Of a DNA stretch of 64,000 nucleotides, positions 1 to 12,360 are shown one piece after another. The position numbers were made by a program, and so were the translations under genes. The DNA is from Fasciola hepatica (Eukaryota; Platyhelminthes; Trematoda; Plagiorchiida; Fasciolidae), in contig CANUEZ040000156.1 of NCBI GenBank assembly GCA_948099385.1, forward strand, positions 4,402,001-4,466,000. The letters run 5' to 3'. Below the pieces are notes generated by a model, which was not told where the DNA came from, made no database searches, and worked only from the letters and a program-made list of their open reading frames with translations. Within the stretch, counting starts at the first letter, position 1. Each line of letters starts with the position of its first letter.

Positions 1-1147
1 CGGGTTGTTGGCAACAGACTTCCCGGAGTCTTTTTCGGTGATGAGACGGTGGGCAGTAGGTTGACATTAGCAGCGGCAGGCTTGGATGCACGGGACTTTG
101 GTGGCTCTGGGCTAATAGTGGGTTTGGCATGGTTATCGTTGCCGTCTGAGGGAGCGGAGGTTGACGGTAGGAGGCAAGGCTGTTTGCTAGGGGGATGTGC
201 TGGAGATGCGGTGGTGGTCAGGTCTAGGTCAACTAGAGTAGTGCAGGTAACTGAGGGCGTTTGTGTTACGGAATGGCTCGACAGGCAGCGAGGGGACGCG
301 GCGACTGGTATTTCAGCCATAGGCTGCGTTGGTGAAGTTAAGGTACTTTTTAGTGATCGAAAAACCTCTCTTTGGAGGGGCGTTTTATCCGGTGATATTC
401 CGATTCTTTTGAATGGGGTGGTGTTAGCGATGATTTACCAACTGTTTAGGAATTCTCTAGCTGTTACTTCGTCAGCAAATTAGAACTTCAAAGGACAGTC
501 TTTGCCTTGTGATTTTTGCCCAGCCGAGTGCAATAGCACCTGTGGTGTGCCATGTTGTAAACATTCAGTATGGCGAGTTTGGTTGACGGCAGGGGCAGTC
601 GGTCAGGGATGTTGAAAACTATCGCGTTTTTGGCGTTGGCCACGAGCTTATGAACTTTGGTCGCAAGTGAGCCCAAGAAACGGCTCGCCATGGCTAGGCT
701 TTGAAGATTAGCTATGGGGGTGTGTTCCATTATGCTAGATACGGGGGATACCTTCAGTAGATTATCATCGATGGACTGGATCTGGTTATGCAGGTCCGCC
801 ACTTTTTGATCCACTTCGTTAATCTTCTTGTTGACTAAGTCATAAACATCAACTAGAGCTACTGAGCATGGGCTGAGTGCAGACTGCGGTTGAGTGTTCC
901 CGGTTTTTTTGGGCCTGACAGTACGAATTGCCTGATTTGCACTCGGGACTTTGGCATGTTTGCGGAGGACCTTTGAGGCGTCCATAAGTAGTTCAGGAGA
1001 TAAAGTGAAGAATGAGGAAAGATTATGGGTTAGTAAGTTGAATTTTTTAGAGTGTAAAGCTACGTGGAAAATTTTGGGTATTTTTCCTGAGTCTTCGTTG
1101 CTGAATGACAGACGGCTATAAGCTTTATAGACACAAAAACCAAGCAT
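1..1147 (-). mobile_element. LINE ORF1-like relic (coiled coil, Pro-rich), runs off the left edge
   Basis: Minus-strand open frame from 1147 to 488, then Pro/Ser-rich sequence to the window edge. It encodes a segment CSVALVDVYDLVNKKINEV with helical heptads, then ASRFLGSLATKVHKLV and FNIPDRLPLP. A second, broken copy of the same protein is at 7672-8880 (CSVLLVDI..., ASCFLG). Two dispersed copies with a coiled coil and a proline-rich tail suggest ORF1 of a non-LTR retrotransposon. No reverse transcriptase is attached in the window. Confidence 0.55.
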
Positions 1148-1247
1148 AATCCAGGGAAAATAGAGGCCCGGTGTAGCGCAACCACGTTCACCAGGACGAC
1201 CGAGGTCACTTCACTCTCATGACTGCAGTGTACAATGTAAAGCTAGT

Positions 1248-1650
1248 TCACCACCCTACCAACCTTAGCAAGTGAAACCAACCGGAGTACCTAGCTGGAA
1301 GTGCATCCGTCCACGTTTCCTGCAACACTGCGATAATTGTACGCGAAGACTGCTTCAACTCCACTTTCTTCGGTGTTGTAGTAATCGCGGGACTGGTCGG
1401 CCGTAAAGTTTCAGCGTTCGCCATGAGGTTAGGACCTTCGAACAAGCGACTGATATCACTCGGCGACGTTGTGCATGTTGACGCCAAGCCTGCATGGTTA
1501 GCCTCCGATCTGACGTAATGCCACTGCCAGGGTCCCGACCACTGATGGATTTCAGCCAAACGGTTCGCGAAGTACGTACTGAATCTTGTTTTGGTGCTAT
1601 TTACGTAGAGCAAAGATAAAGCGGAGTCCGTCCAGTAATAATTTTCAACA
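1248..1650 (-). pseudogene. BEL/Pao LTR retrotransposon pol fragment
   Basis: Minus-strand translation gives YWTDSALSLLYVNSTKTRF, then YFANRLAEIHQ and QWHYVRSEANHAGLAS, then ALPARYSGWFHLLRLVGW. This matches the end of the RNase H-like/peptidase-A17 region of BEL/Pao polyproteins (FWTDS, FVANRVxEIxxxT, WxYVPSxxNPADxxSRG, RFSSWxRLxRV). The conserved NPAD is NHAG here. No LTRs, protease or integrase are visible around it, so it is a scrap about 400 bases long. Confidence 0.7.
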
Positions 1651-2780
1651 AATTTGATTACAGTTAATTCTATAAAAAGCCGAGGGACTTGTAGGGTAAC
1701 TTTCTGTCTATGTGGTACACTAAATTAATGTCAACAATATCTAAGAAGACACTAGCAAACAAAGATGAGAGGAGGAGCTTGCCGTGAGAAAAGGACAAAA
1801 GGGTAGGTACGTCAGAAATTGAAATGAAACAAAGGGCGTGACAAAAACTCACAGCTGTTCACTGTTCTCGCGATCAGGAAATGAGCACCAAAGGGCTGAT
1901 ATCAGCCAATATCTTCAATTCAGTTCGGTCTGACGGCCATTCGTTGGACAGAACAGGATGTTATTGACAGAAGTGCCAAATGACGCCGTGGAAGCTTCTA
2001 AAATGTTTTGTTTTTCACAGTTGGTTGCGACCGATATAATGCCGAGACACTCCAAATCAGAAGATGAGACCGTGCCAGAGTGAAATGTTTATTGGCAGCC
2101 TTTTCGTACTGCATGCTGAGGATGTTAAAAAAGGTGTGTGTGTTTTGCATCAAAACGTCGATACAACAAAGGAGTGTTGCACCAAGAATCGTTAGAATCA
2201 TGGGAAAAGGCGGAAATTTACAAGTACCTACATTCTGGAGTATCTCCTAATAAGCTTTTTGCTCATTGCACACTGTCACCGTGAAAGGTCAAGATGCATA
2301 TTGTCTCTCGCAGTTGGTGTGCGAGGAGGTTTTCCGTTTCCCTCTCATTTTTAGCGGGGATTCGATGAAATACACTCGGCAGTGGTGGGTGCATAACTGG
2401 TGTGCATTACATCGAAGGAATTCTGGGCACTCGATTGGCCGTGGCCACACCTTTTTCTGCGCAAACTGAACTGAACTGGATTGAACAGTGAACCTGTTTA
2501 TCCAACGCGACTAACGGTTCTTCGAGAGTGAACCTACTTTTCATTCTCTTCTTTGCAGTCCAGCACTCAACAATCACAACATTCGGACCACTTGTCAGTC
2601 GAGGCACCATGGAAACATTACAGCCATCAAGTGCAAGAACTTGGGTGTACAGTGGCCAAAGCCACAAGTCCTGTGACCTGATCTGATCTGATGATTTGGC
2701 CTTGTGAACTTGTGAGTTGCCGCGTGGTTTGAATTTTTGAATTGCTCTCAGCGACAAGCATTTTGGCATTGTTTGGTGGA
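1651..2780. other. unassigned, probably repeat-derived
   Basis: No coding exon or recognised element. A GAACTGAACTGGATTGAAC stretch near 2467 resembles the 3' tail of the RTE elements elsewhere in the window. Confidence 0.4.
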
Positions 2781-3122
2781 ATAACACACGTTATTCCGCC
2801 CAAACTAACGTATCGTAATCAGTATTTCGGTACGCGTACTTTCTGAAGAGTTCACTCTCTTCAGAAGAGTTTATTCTCTTCAAAAACTGGGTATACTCTT
2901 GGGTGTCTTTTTGGTGTTTTTTGTTGGTGTCAGTGCAATTAATATCGGATAATATCTTTTTGTGGCGCTTTTTCTAGTGTACCGATTTTGTGGAACTTTT
3001 GTAGTGTGCGGGTTTGCTGCACTTGCCTTAGTGTACCGTGAGTGTCTGTTTAAACGGTTGTGTTATTATCCTACTGGCGTTCGAGACGGTATTTTTAAAC
3101 AAATTCGACCATCACTGCAGAA

Positions 3123-4506
3123 GTGAATGGGACAGAGGTTGATCCCATTGGTGAGGCAGTAAGCTGTGGGAACAAGAAACACACGGACCTGGTGGAAGAT
3201 GAAATAATTCCATGTGACCAGTGTTGCATTTGGTATCATCAAAAGTGCTCCAAGCTGGCAGAAAAAGACTTCGAGTTGCACGTCAAGTACGCATCGCTCA
3301 AGTGGATATGCGCCCACTGCTTCGCGTTCGCAAACAAGTGCTCGCGCATAATTCGAGGCGAATTAGGAAAAGGGGGCAGGGACATGAAGCTGTAACCAAG
3401 ACTAGAGAGAGCGAATTCAATCCATAGCTTAGCGGAAAGGGAAAACTGTGCGCCAAATCAGGAAACTAAAAAAGACGACCCAAGCCAAAAAGTAAAGAAA
3501 ACAAAAGGGCAGCATGTTTCAACAATGTGGAAAAAAGCCTCCTGACGGAAGTAGAATCCTTCAAGGAGCAGGTTAAACGCCTAGATGCTGAAGTGCAACG
3601 CATGAAGCGGGACACGGAGGTCATGGCAGACAGAAGTAAAAAGCTGCTACTCCACAACCTTAGGGAAAACATCGTGAACGAAGGTACAATCAGGGAGGAC
3701 GAAAACCACCTGCATGTGACCGAGTTTCTTAGGATGGCTGGCCTACCTCCTACGACACCAATAGTCAAGTGCCATAGAATAGGACTATGGTGTGGAACGC
3801 AACCAGCACCGCCACGACCCCTGGTAGTTGTGTTCCACAGTGTATACTGGAGAGATATGCTGCTGTCCAGAGCGGGAGCAGTTGAGGGCGACACACAGGG
3901 GACAGCTAGGGTTACACCTGACGGCCCAGCATTTGTCAGACCGGGTAGTGCCATAGTCTCGTTGAGAACAGGCAAACCTGATCTGATGCGGCCGACTCTC
4001 CATACAGCGAAACTGGAAATGGCTCCTCTTGGGAAGTCAACACCTAAGGCCCAAGGAGTAATTCAGGTACCAAAGGTGGCTTCAGGCGGGGTTAACAAAA
4101 AGCCAAAGATCAGGAAGTACGAAAGACCAAAAGGAAAGGGACCCACAAAGCATTCAGTCCGGTTGGTATTGAGAACGTGCATCCAGCCAGCCCGATTCTA
4201 AAGGAGGCGCCCAAAAAGTCCTCTCTGGTGCAACCAGCGAAGTTGGAGGTATCAGAGGGAAAAGCCGAGGAAACCAGTTGGGCTGAGGTGGTCGCAAGAC
4301 CATCCTGGACCATCGACATGGCGACTCAAAAGGGGGTAACCTCCTTTGTGCATGTTGAGCCTGACACCGGGTCGACAGGTGGAAAAGAAAAAGCCAAGAA
4401 ACTAAGAGTGTCACTTAATATTCAAGATGCTGCACTGCAGACATATATAGAGGCAAAAAACGGGGCATCACCTCGGAGGTTGCGTCCGAGGGTACCCCAG
4501 CCGTAA
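3123..4506 (+). pseudogene. CR1-like ORF1: PHD finger, coiled coil, RRM-like part
   Basis: Three overlapping frames. The first (3123-3395) has Cys pairs ending CDQCCIWYHQKCSKL and WICAHC, the Cys4-His-Cys3 pattern of a PHD finger. The second (3527-4201) starts with a heptad-rich helix (VESFKEQVKRLDAEVQRMKR) and goes on to LLLHNLRENIV and a segment like the RRM of LINE ORF1 proteins (FLRMAGLP, VVVFHSVYWRDMLLSRA). The third (4177-4506) is a basic Ser/Pro-rich tail. PHD-bearing ORF1 proteins are known from CR1-clade elements. Frameshifts make it non-functional. Confidence 0.65.
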
Positions 4507-4599
4507 AACTCGCAATAAAGTCAGTAGCGAGGACCAGGGAACCATCAATATGGTACACAAACACCTGCAGTCTCCCGGGAAAAGGGGGGAGTTGACGAC

Positions 4600-5104
4600 T
4601 AGGATCGCAGAGTATGACGTCGTTGCATTGACGGCAACTTGGATATAGCCAGATACTGATAATATGCTCTTTCAGGGGTACGCTGCCTACAGACAGGATA
4701 GAACAGATGGGAGCCAGGGGGGCGGAGTGGCACTTCTAATACTGACCGACATAGGCCATTGGGAGGCTCCGTTCAACTTGGTCTCTGGTAATGTACAGGC
4801 CAGATCCTGCTTTATCAGGATCGAGGTGCGAACAGTATGCATTATCTGTATCTACAGGGCACCGCTAGCAACATATGAGGAAGACGTCGAGCTTTTGCAA
4901 ATGCTGAACGCAATGCTGGCGCAGACTAAGGAGTTCGTCTTAGTAGGGGATCTCAGCCTACCGGAAGTTAATTGTGAAAGCGGGATTGCACCAAGGGGAT
5001 CAAAGGGCGACAAGTTCCTGCAGTGCGTCCAGTTACATGCACTTACGCAGCATGTGACGCGGGCTATTAGACAGGTGGACAGCACCCGTCTCTCCTTGAG
5101 TTAA
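4600..5104 (+). pseudogene. CR1-like endonuclease domain remnant
   Basis: The frame at 4664-5104 contains GGGVALLI, CIICIYRAP and FVLVGDLSLPEVNCESG, matching the APE-type endonuclease of LINEs (GGGVxxxI, YRPP, GDFNLPxIxW). The catalytic Asp of GDFN is retained as GDLS, without the Asn. A stop at 4648-4650 interrupts the start of the domain. Confidence 0.7.
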
Positions 5105-5484
5105 TCATAACGCGGCATCATCAGGACAAAGAAATTTAGTGGGAAGAGCCACTGGGCAAAAGTGATCATGTCGTCCTAAGGGTCACACTAATACTTAGCA
5201 AGGAGCCGAAGGAAATCATGTTACGTCGGTGCTATGGGAGAATTAATATAGGTGAACTAAAGAGGGCAGCGGAGGGAGTTCAGTGGACACCGAGTCACAC
5301 AAACGCCTCTGTAGAGGAACGTTAGGAGACCATCAAGATGGGGCTACTCGAACTTACAGAGGAGTTTGCACCTCTGAGGGTGAGTACCAGTAGAAATCAA
5401 CCCCCATGGTGGAAGTCAAAAGTCCGCAAGGCTATAGTCGTTCGTAGGCAACGATGGACGGCGTAAAAGCTGTAAAAAACTCGT

Positions 5485-7003
5485 GTGGCATGGAACAGCT
5501 ATAAGATAGCTCGGAACAGAGCTCAAGCGATCCAAAAAGTAGAGAAATATACCTTCGAGCGTCGGTTAGCTGCGTCGGTCTGCACAAACCCAAAGCGGTT
5601 CTACGCTTACGTGCAATCCCACAAACGTATGAGAGAAAGTGTAGCAACTTTGGCAAGAACACAGGGACGACTAGCTCTAAGCGACGAAGACAAGGTCGAC
5701 ATGCTTTCGGCATTCTCCAAGAGCACATATCGAGCAGCAAATAATTTAGAAGAGTGAATGGAGGGCCCACAGGCGCCTCCAATGCCCGGACTTACTGTAG
5801 GAGAAGAAGAGGTGTACACGGAGCTACAAACCTTGAGTAGAAATAAAGCAGCAAGAACAGATGGGATTCATCTAGCAATCGTTTCAACCTCTGGCCGAGG
5901 TCCTGAAGGCTCCGGTGACGAAGCTGTATGAAAGATCACTTGGAGAGGGAATTGTGCTATGGGACTGGAGGAGAGCAACAGTGATGGAAAATTACAAGAG
6001 CGGACCCCGGCAAAAGGCCGAAAATTACCGACCGGTTAGCTTAACTTCAGTACTGTGTAAGTGTCTGGAGCGAATAGTCAGGAAACAGATCTCTAGGCAT
6101 TTGGTTCAACATAACATATCAAATGCTCAGCATGGGTTTGTGGTAGGACGATCTTGTCTGACGAGTCTCCTGCTGTTCCTCGATAAGGTAACCAAGCGCC
6201 TGGACGAAGGACATTCGATTGCTGTCTGCTACTTGGACTCCAGCAAGGGGTTTGATTCTGTGAACCACAAATTTCTGGACGTCAAAATGCAGTCTATGGG
6301 AATTGTTGGAAAGGCAAGGCAATGGATAAATAGTTTTTAACAAGGCGAACTTCTAGTGTTAAGGTGGGTAGTCATGTCGCAAAACCGGAAGGTATAACAA
6401 GTGGGGTGCCACAGGGCTCAGTGCTCGGCCCTCTGCTCTTCCTCAACTTTGTCAATGACCTAATACGTGAGCTTACAAACCCAACCTTTGTTTGCCGATG
6501 ACGTCAAAATAGCTGGAGTAGATATAGAACTTGACGTGTTAGCAGTACAAAACTGGTCACGCGAATGGGACCTTCCACTAAACCTCACCAAGTGTCAATG
6601 CTTGACCACAAATACAGGGGCTGGTGGGAATGGTGTGGGTTCGTTGCAAGTGGTTTTTCGGGTCAAAGACTTGGGCGTTATAATGGACAACAGCTTCAAA
6701 CCATCGAAGCAGTGCACCGCAGCAGCCAATATGGCCAGGAGAGAGCTCTTTCGAGTTAGATCCATTATGTCGTGTAGAGAGCCGCAGGTTTTTGTTCCCA
6801 TATACCAAGCTATAGTTAGGTCGCATATAGAGTACTGCGTGCAAGCCTGGGCACCGTACTACCAGAAAGACAAAATGTCTGGAGAAAGTGCAAGGGCTAG
6901 CCACTATAATGGTGACTGGGCAAGGGGGGTTAAGCCACACAGAGCGTCTCCGTTCCCTGGATCTGTTCTCGGAAGGGAAGGCGGCGCGTTCGCGAGGATT
7001 TGA
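5485..7003 (+). pseudogene. CR1-like reverse transcriptase remnant
   Basis: Motifs in order across several frames: ENYRPVSLTSVLCKCLERIV and QHGFVVGRSCLTSLL, then YLDSSKGFDSVNH (expected FLDFxKAFDxVxH), GVPQGSVLGPLLFL around 6400, and LFADDVKIAG (the FADD catalytic box, intact) from 6487. A frameshift separates the GVPQGS and FADD boxes. The thumb region continues with WDLPLNLTKCQ and SHIEYCVQAWAPY. Confidence 0.8.
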
Positions 7004-7671
7004 TAGGAACCCCCAAGGTAATAAAGGGACTGTCAGGAAAAAATCGAGAAGACCTTTTCTCTCCGATCCCAGAGAGAGGTGCAAGGGGGCATAGCCTTAG
7101 ATCACGAAGGAAGCATTCGAGGCTCCAAATTAGGGCGAAGTACTTCTCAAATAGAGTGGTACCCTAATGGAATAAGCTCTCGGAGGAGGTCATAAATACC
7201 ACAACAGTGAAGGCCTTTAAGAAAGCAGTAGGCCTATGTTGGGTGGCAGTATACCCCGAGTTATGTTAATCAGCTTTTAGGGTCAGATGCAATTTACTTA
7301 TTGTTTCCACCTTACTGTGCCAAGGCTGATACTGGACAAAATTTCTGCCCTTCAGAAAAAGAAAATCACGCAGTGTTGGGAGCTACGGAAACGCACAGAC
7401 AACACAACTATCTGGACACAAGATTGGCTCTAGCCACACCATGTCCTGTGCAAACTGATTTGATTTGGCTGACCTTTATGCGCTACACCACGTCGTTAGG
7501 CGTGCTGTTATCGGTACAGTTTATACTACGGTATCTAGGGTAATGACTTACAAAGTAGCTCCCGAGGATACTCCTATGACCCAAAATAAATCAGGCTTTG
7601 CTCTGAGCAATAAAATATGAGGTTAACACCCGACTTACAAATCCCTTCCTATAAGAATTCTTCGCCGTGTC

Positions 7672-8880
7672 ATGCCTAGGTCGACCACCAGTCGCATTTT
7701 TCTTCAGATGGCTAACCGTAATCAACCTAGAAGTACCAAACGTCCTCGACTTCCTACGTCCTCGGTACCTTGTTCAGTACTGCTAGTCGACATATGCAGC
7801 GAAGCCAGTAACAAATATAATGCGCTTCAGCAAAACTTATTGTCCTCAGAGAGGCAGTTACTTTCCACATGTGATGCTCTGACCATTTTACTAACACTCA
7901 CATATACTGTCGACTCCTCAAGACATCCGAACACTGAAAGTCTACTATGGGCTAGCTGCTTCCTGGGCTAAATTGCATCCAAAGTCCACCGAAGGATAAA
8001 AAATTCCGAAAGCCGTAGTTTTTATTGTTCCAGACCGTTTGGTCTTTTCCTTGATCAAACAGTCATTGCTTATGGCCTGCGGTATGTCACACCACAAGTT
8101 CTACCGCAAAAGGTTCAGAAAAGGGTCACTGCTGTACATGTGCTTGCTACTGTTTCAATCCCGAAAGGAGGGCGCTGCCATGTAATTCCTTAGAAAGAAA
8201 GAATCCATCGCAAAATCCACTTCGTCCAAAAATATGAAAATTACTCCTGACAAAACCCCGCTGCAGAGGGAGGTCCTTAGACCGATAGCCGGCAATCAAG
8301 TATAGCCACCACCCTCTGATCCGGTACCACTCAACCCCCCTGAACAAACTCCCACCGTCAATAACTCGTCACCACTCCTGTTGACCAGTGCACCAGCACA
8401 AAATGTGCGCCCAGATTTGTCTCGTTTACCTCCAACTCCACAACGTCCCCCTAAACGGCTCCATGTTTCACCCCAGTCTCCATGATTGTCCACCCACAGC
8501 CGGGTAATACAGTCCCGCCCCTCAGCCAGGAACCATTTACGTCCTGTTCCATCCGGCAAACTAGCCAAGAAATCACCAGATTCCCACACGCCACTCCGCA
8601 CCGTCCAGCCAACTACAACGTTGTCTCCTAGTGCTTCGATCACAACACCAACACCTTTATATGTTACTTCTAATGGCCAAGACCTCCCCTGCACTGACAT
8701 CATCGCGCTCCCATCTTTAATCGACAACCGATCTACGATCTGTCGCGCCCCAGCCAACCAGCCTATCGCCCATCCGCGTCTTCCACCGCGGGCATACCTA
8801 CAGGATGGCGTCGCTCAGCCTAGCGCTAGCCCACCAGCGCATCTATCCGGTCCCCCGAAGATCTGCGTACCCCACTGATA
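7672..8880 (+). pseudogene. second copy of the coiled-coil/Pro-rich LINE ORF1
   Basis: Plus-strand frame 7672-7971 (SVPCSVLLVDICSEASNKYN, SLLWASCFLG) matches the minus-strand relic at 1147-488, ending in a stop at the conserved FLG-x-(I/L)-A-(S/T)-KVH; the frame resumes after it. From 8296 the other frames carry a long Pro/Ser/Thr-rich region like that at 1-480. Broken by several stops. Confidence 0.5.
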
Positions 8881-8998
8881 CATGCCGCATCCATCAACGC
8901 AGACGCTATCGTCATCGTGTCTACAGACGCAGTACCACTTCACAAATTTTCCTTCAGGTATACCGCCTTTATCGTTAGCCTCACCAAACCCGAATCAC

Positions 8999-9325
8999 TT
9001 AGGACGAGTTACCAGCATAGTTGTCGGTCGACGGTGTGTGTGTGTGTGCGTGACGCGTTTCAAATAATTGGCGAAGAGTAAAAATCTCGTCGATGTATCC
9101 TCGGCCTGGTCGGAATCCGGCCTGTTGTCCACGGAAGTTCCTATCGCGAGCCGGTGTCAGGCGGCGCAGCAAAATGGAGGCTAATACCTTGGTGACTATT
9201 GAAATGAAGCTAACCTCACGATAGTTACTACAGTCATTGCGTATTCCTTTCTTGAACATTGGTACAACCAGTGACTCTACCCATAATAACGAAATACGTT
9301 CCTCTTTCTGAACGTTGCAGATCAT
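8999..9325 (-). pseudogene. RTE-like reverse transcriptase fragment
   Basis: The minus strand reads WVESLVVPMFKKGIRNDCSNY, then REVSFISIVTKVLASILLRRL and GQQAGFRPGRGYIDEIFTLRQL. These are RT motifs of the RTE clade (W..S.VVPIFKKG.R..C.NYRGISL, EQAGFRPGRG..DQIFTLRQ). It ends at a (TGTGTG)n tract at 9038. Confidence 0.75.
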
Positions 9326-9524
9326 GGTAGTGAGTGTCTTATCGGCGCACCACCACGCACTTTGAAAAGAACCGAAGGGAGTTCATCAGGGCCGACCGCT
9401 TTCCCTCGCTTTAGTTATCACATACTCGACCTTACTTCCACTTTCGGTTTGGGCTCAAGCGATACTTCCCAAGGAATCGCAGTTATTATCTTCGGAGTAG
9501 CTACATTAGTGCGCGGCCGGCCGG

Positions 9525-9600
9525 TGGTGGTCGAGTGGTTTGGAGCGTTTGCTTACTATCTCGCAGGTCCGAGGTTCGAATCCCCGTCATCACCGGTGTA
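9525..9600 (+). repeat. SINE head, tRNA(Ser)-like
   Basis: Contains GGTGGTCGAGTGGTTTGG (box A-like) and GAGGTTCGAATCC (box B) 44 bases apart, with a long extra arm as in class II (Ser-type) tRNAs. The 3' flank GTCATCACCGG pairs with the 5' CCGGTGGTGG. No intact acceptor stem or CCA-ready end, so a SINE head and not a tRNA gene. A related copy is at 24402-24472. Confidence 0.6.
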
Positions 9601-10539
9601 GTGTACTACTCAGTCTACACAGAAGTCGCGTTTGACTTCTGTTAACCTCAGTGTATGGGATGTTCGAGAGGAGTAGCACCCCTGAGATGGCACACTATTG
9701 GGTCCCTTAGGGCATCCTCCATAACCTTGGTCTCCATCATCTACCCAGCTCTCACCTGTGGCTCCACGAAGCTGAAGCATGCATCGGAGGCCACACCCCG
9801 GCAAACCAATCGACAGGCGGGCTAAACCAGGTTGAGGGTAACCGAGGTCCAAAAACCTCAAGGAGGCGGTGTTCGGCAGGCGAAGCCATACTCCTGAATG
9901 GGCGAACGAGATTTACTGGTCCGACGGCCTCAAAATAAAACTATCCAACCTACCCGACTCGGTATTCCGGTAGAGGCGAATGAGCCGCACAACAGGCCAC
10001 CGGCTCATCTGGAACAACGCTGCTGCCTTACGGGCTGTAATGGATTGCGCGAAGGCTAGAGCTGCATCCTCGAATAAAAAAGCTGGATGAGGTGCCGTCA
10101 ACTTATTTTCTACTCCGGACTGGACGACCGAGTAGTACAACAATCCCGAACGGTGCCGGGGACACCACCACCTACTATATTCACGAGAATCGCCATAACT
10201 GATTTTTTGCGATTTTCATGAGGCCGACTTATCGTCTAGCATGAGATAGTTGCGTAAAAGAAAAAAAAGAACTTCATTCCTCTGTGGCATCGGCGTGAGA
10301 TCCGGTTGTCTGTCAAGGATCGAGCGTACACTGTGGTAGTCACGTTCTTTTATACGACTCAAAAATATGTTCGTTATGGGTGAGAAATGCGCAAAGACTG
10401 TCAGTGTCAGCACTAATTCCCCTGTAGTATTCTAGAGTATGTTGGGAACACCGTATCAGCAACGCTGAGGTTAGGTGTAGGGTGTTGGGAACCAGTGATC
10501 AGTCACTAGAACAAGCGTTGAATCCAAACAGGTAACTTT

Positions 10540-10960
10540 GGTTGGGCTTGTGTTGCGCATGTCCACTTCCTCGGCTTACGCTGTTCTTCGAGGCAGGTGG
10601 TAGCTGGAAAGTGGGTCGAGGTCGTCGGTTCACGACAGGGCAAAAAGGAATGGAAACATCGATCAGTGAACTTGGTCAGATAGGACGTGTGAGACTTCCG
10701 GATTGAGGTCCACGGGACCGGCCTATCAGATGGTTGAAGACATTAAGTGACATCGCTAGTTGTCACGATCAGTGACGTAGTTGTGTTTAGGCTTGTTCTT
10801 TTTCTTCGTGATTTCCGCTTGATACTTTTTTTCCTACTCCTTTATACCTTTCGTTGCTGTTTACTCTGCCCTCAACTCGGTAATACCGCGACGTAATAAC
10901 CAAAACCAACGCACATAAATACGAGGTTAATGGTTGAATGAACTGAACTGGAGCACTATT
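10540..10960 (+). repeat. RTE 3' end fragment
   Basis: Encodes a decayed C-terminus (RVRLPD, GPRDRPIRWLKTLSDIAS), followed by about 200 bases of 3' UTR ending in GGTTGAATGAACTGAACTGG. The stretch 56690-56990 is a second copy with the same tail. Confidence 0.65.
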
Positions 10961-11099
10961 TACAAGCGTATACTAACTACTATCGTGAAGATATAGAATG
11001 CTAACCGCGGTCCAACGTTTTGCTACTAGAGTGATTACAATACGAAGAGAAAACTGTGAGATCCACTCGCTAAATTTGTCTGTGTGCATTAGAAGATAT

Positions 11100-11400
11100 C
11101 CGACTTAGTGGACTTCGTTGGTTGGGGCACGTGTTACGTATGGCAAACACACATCTACCGTACCTTGTCCTATTCTCCGTTCCTCCTCAGGAGTGGAAAA
11201 ACCACGTGGAGGTCTACGAATGACGTGGCAGCGAGGAATGAGAAAATGTACAACGAACTTAGGAAAAGTTGGTGCTTCACGTCTTCGTGGTTGGGATCCA
11301 AAAGATCCGTCTACCAGTTGGCTCGAGACACTGAAGGATATGGCTGCGAACCACGAACAGTGGCGATCGTGTTGTCACTCTATCGAATCAGAATGACTGA
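11100..11400 (+). pseudogene. RTE-like C-terminal fragment
   Basis: Frames at 11118-11396 give LRWLGHVLRMANTHLPY-like and SRLRGWDPKDPSTSWLETL, then HEQWRSCCHSI, the usual end of trematode RTE proteins. Several frameshifts. A short (GAT)n run follows at 11587. Confidence 0.7.
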
Positions 11401-12360
11401 TCGATGTGCGTCTGTACAGTTAGACTGTGTATTCCGTGTGTTGGCTACTAGGGCATTCTTTCCTTTTCCCACCCGTGTAGGTCCAGTCCCTGTCCATCTT
11501 GTATATTCATACTTTCTAATTCAGCGTGCAAGATGGTGAGAAAGGCAGTGGTCAGTGGGGCTTGCCATACTGTTTTACGCTGTAAGATGATGATGATGAT
11601 GAGAGGATAGGCCTAGGTGTTGCGGCCAATGGCGCACATATTACTTCGACTTAATACCACTACCTGTAGTTTTCTTTTTAGGTTTTCTCGTACTCGTATT
11701 TTTTCCATTTACTATTGAGGTTTCCGCCGAGAGAGTAAGTAAAACTACCGTATCCAGTGCATCGGTCATGGTTGTTCCAACTAAACTGAACTTAATATCT
11801 ACTGTGTCATAGTAACACTGTCATTCCATTCAGAGTATTCTCACAACTTCGTTTCATGTGCAGAAAGCATCCGTTTTCACGAAAGATCTGGTATACTCAC
11901 CATTACGCGATCTCTTCGCGGTATCATATTTAAAGTGTGATAACAACCGTAAGCATGGTTTATTATCAATCGCTCGATGTTTTTATCATGCCGTGAGTTT
12001 TGCGTCCTGTAATCAAACAAACAACTCTCAACATCACTTCATTTAAAATTGAAGGCAAGTTCCCCTATTTATGGTGCCCACTGAAACGTTAGATTTATTT
12101 TTTGTTGTTTATGCTGTGTTCGTTTCAATAAAAGTGTCAGACAAAATGCAACGTAGCGGGAAGTGAACATAAAAAACACCTATAGGAACGTGAGTTAACT
12201 AAATGCTTTGCAGACCCGTAGTTATCTCGGATCTGTCCAACCTAGGCTTGAGGAATTCCCTAGTTATATATGTTTTGCTGTTCGACTGAAATGCCCCAAT
12301 TGGCTACAGCATGGTAAGTATATTATCTAATATGAATAGTGAACCTTACAGACAAAACTA

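Larger units (their letters stand above)
2800..7270 (+). mobile_element. near-full-length, inactive CR1-like LINE
   Basis: A plus-strand non-LTR retrotransposon about 4.4 kb long with both ORFs recognisable but shattered by stops and frameshifts. ORF1 (3123-4506) begins with a PHD-type zinc finger, followed by a coiled coil and an RRM-like segment. ORF2 holds an endonuclease domain (4600-5104) and a reverse transcriptase (5485-7000). A C-terminal segment around 7120-7250 reads FSNRVVP...WNKL and TVKAFKKAVG, typical of CR1 ends. The 5' limit is not sharp. Confidence 0.8.

Noticed and set aside
49..483. Plus-strand open frame of 144 codons.
   Set aside because: Shadow of the Pro/Ser-rich minus-strand LINE ORF1 relic.
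11864..11948. An 85-nt candidate exon (acceptor ATGTGCAG, donor GTAAGC) upstream of the unidentified plus-strand gene.
   Set aside because: Its phase does not fit the next known exon directly (it would create a stop), and there is no homology to support it.
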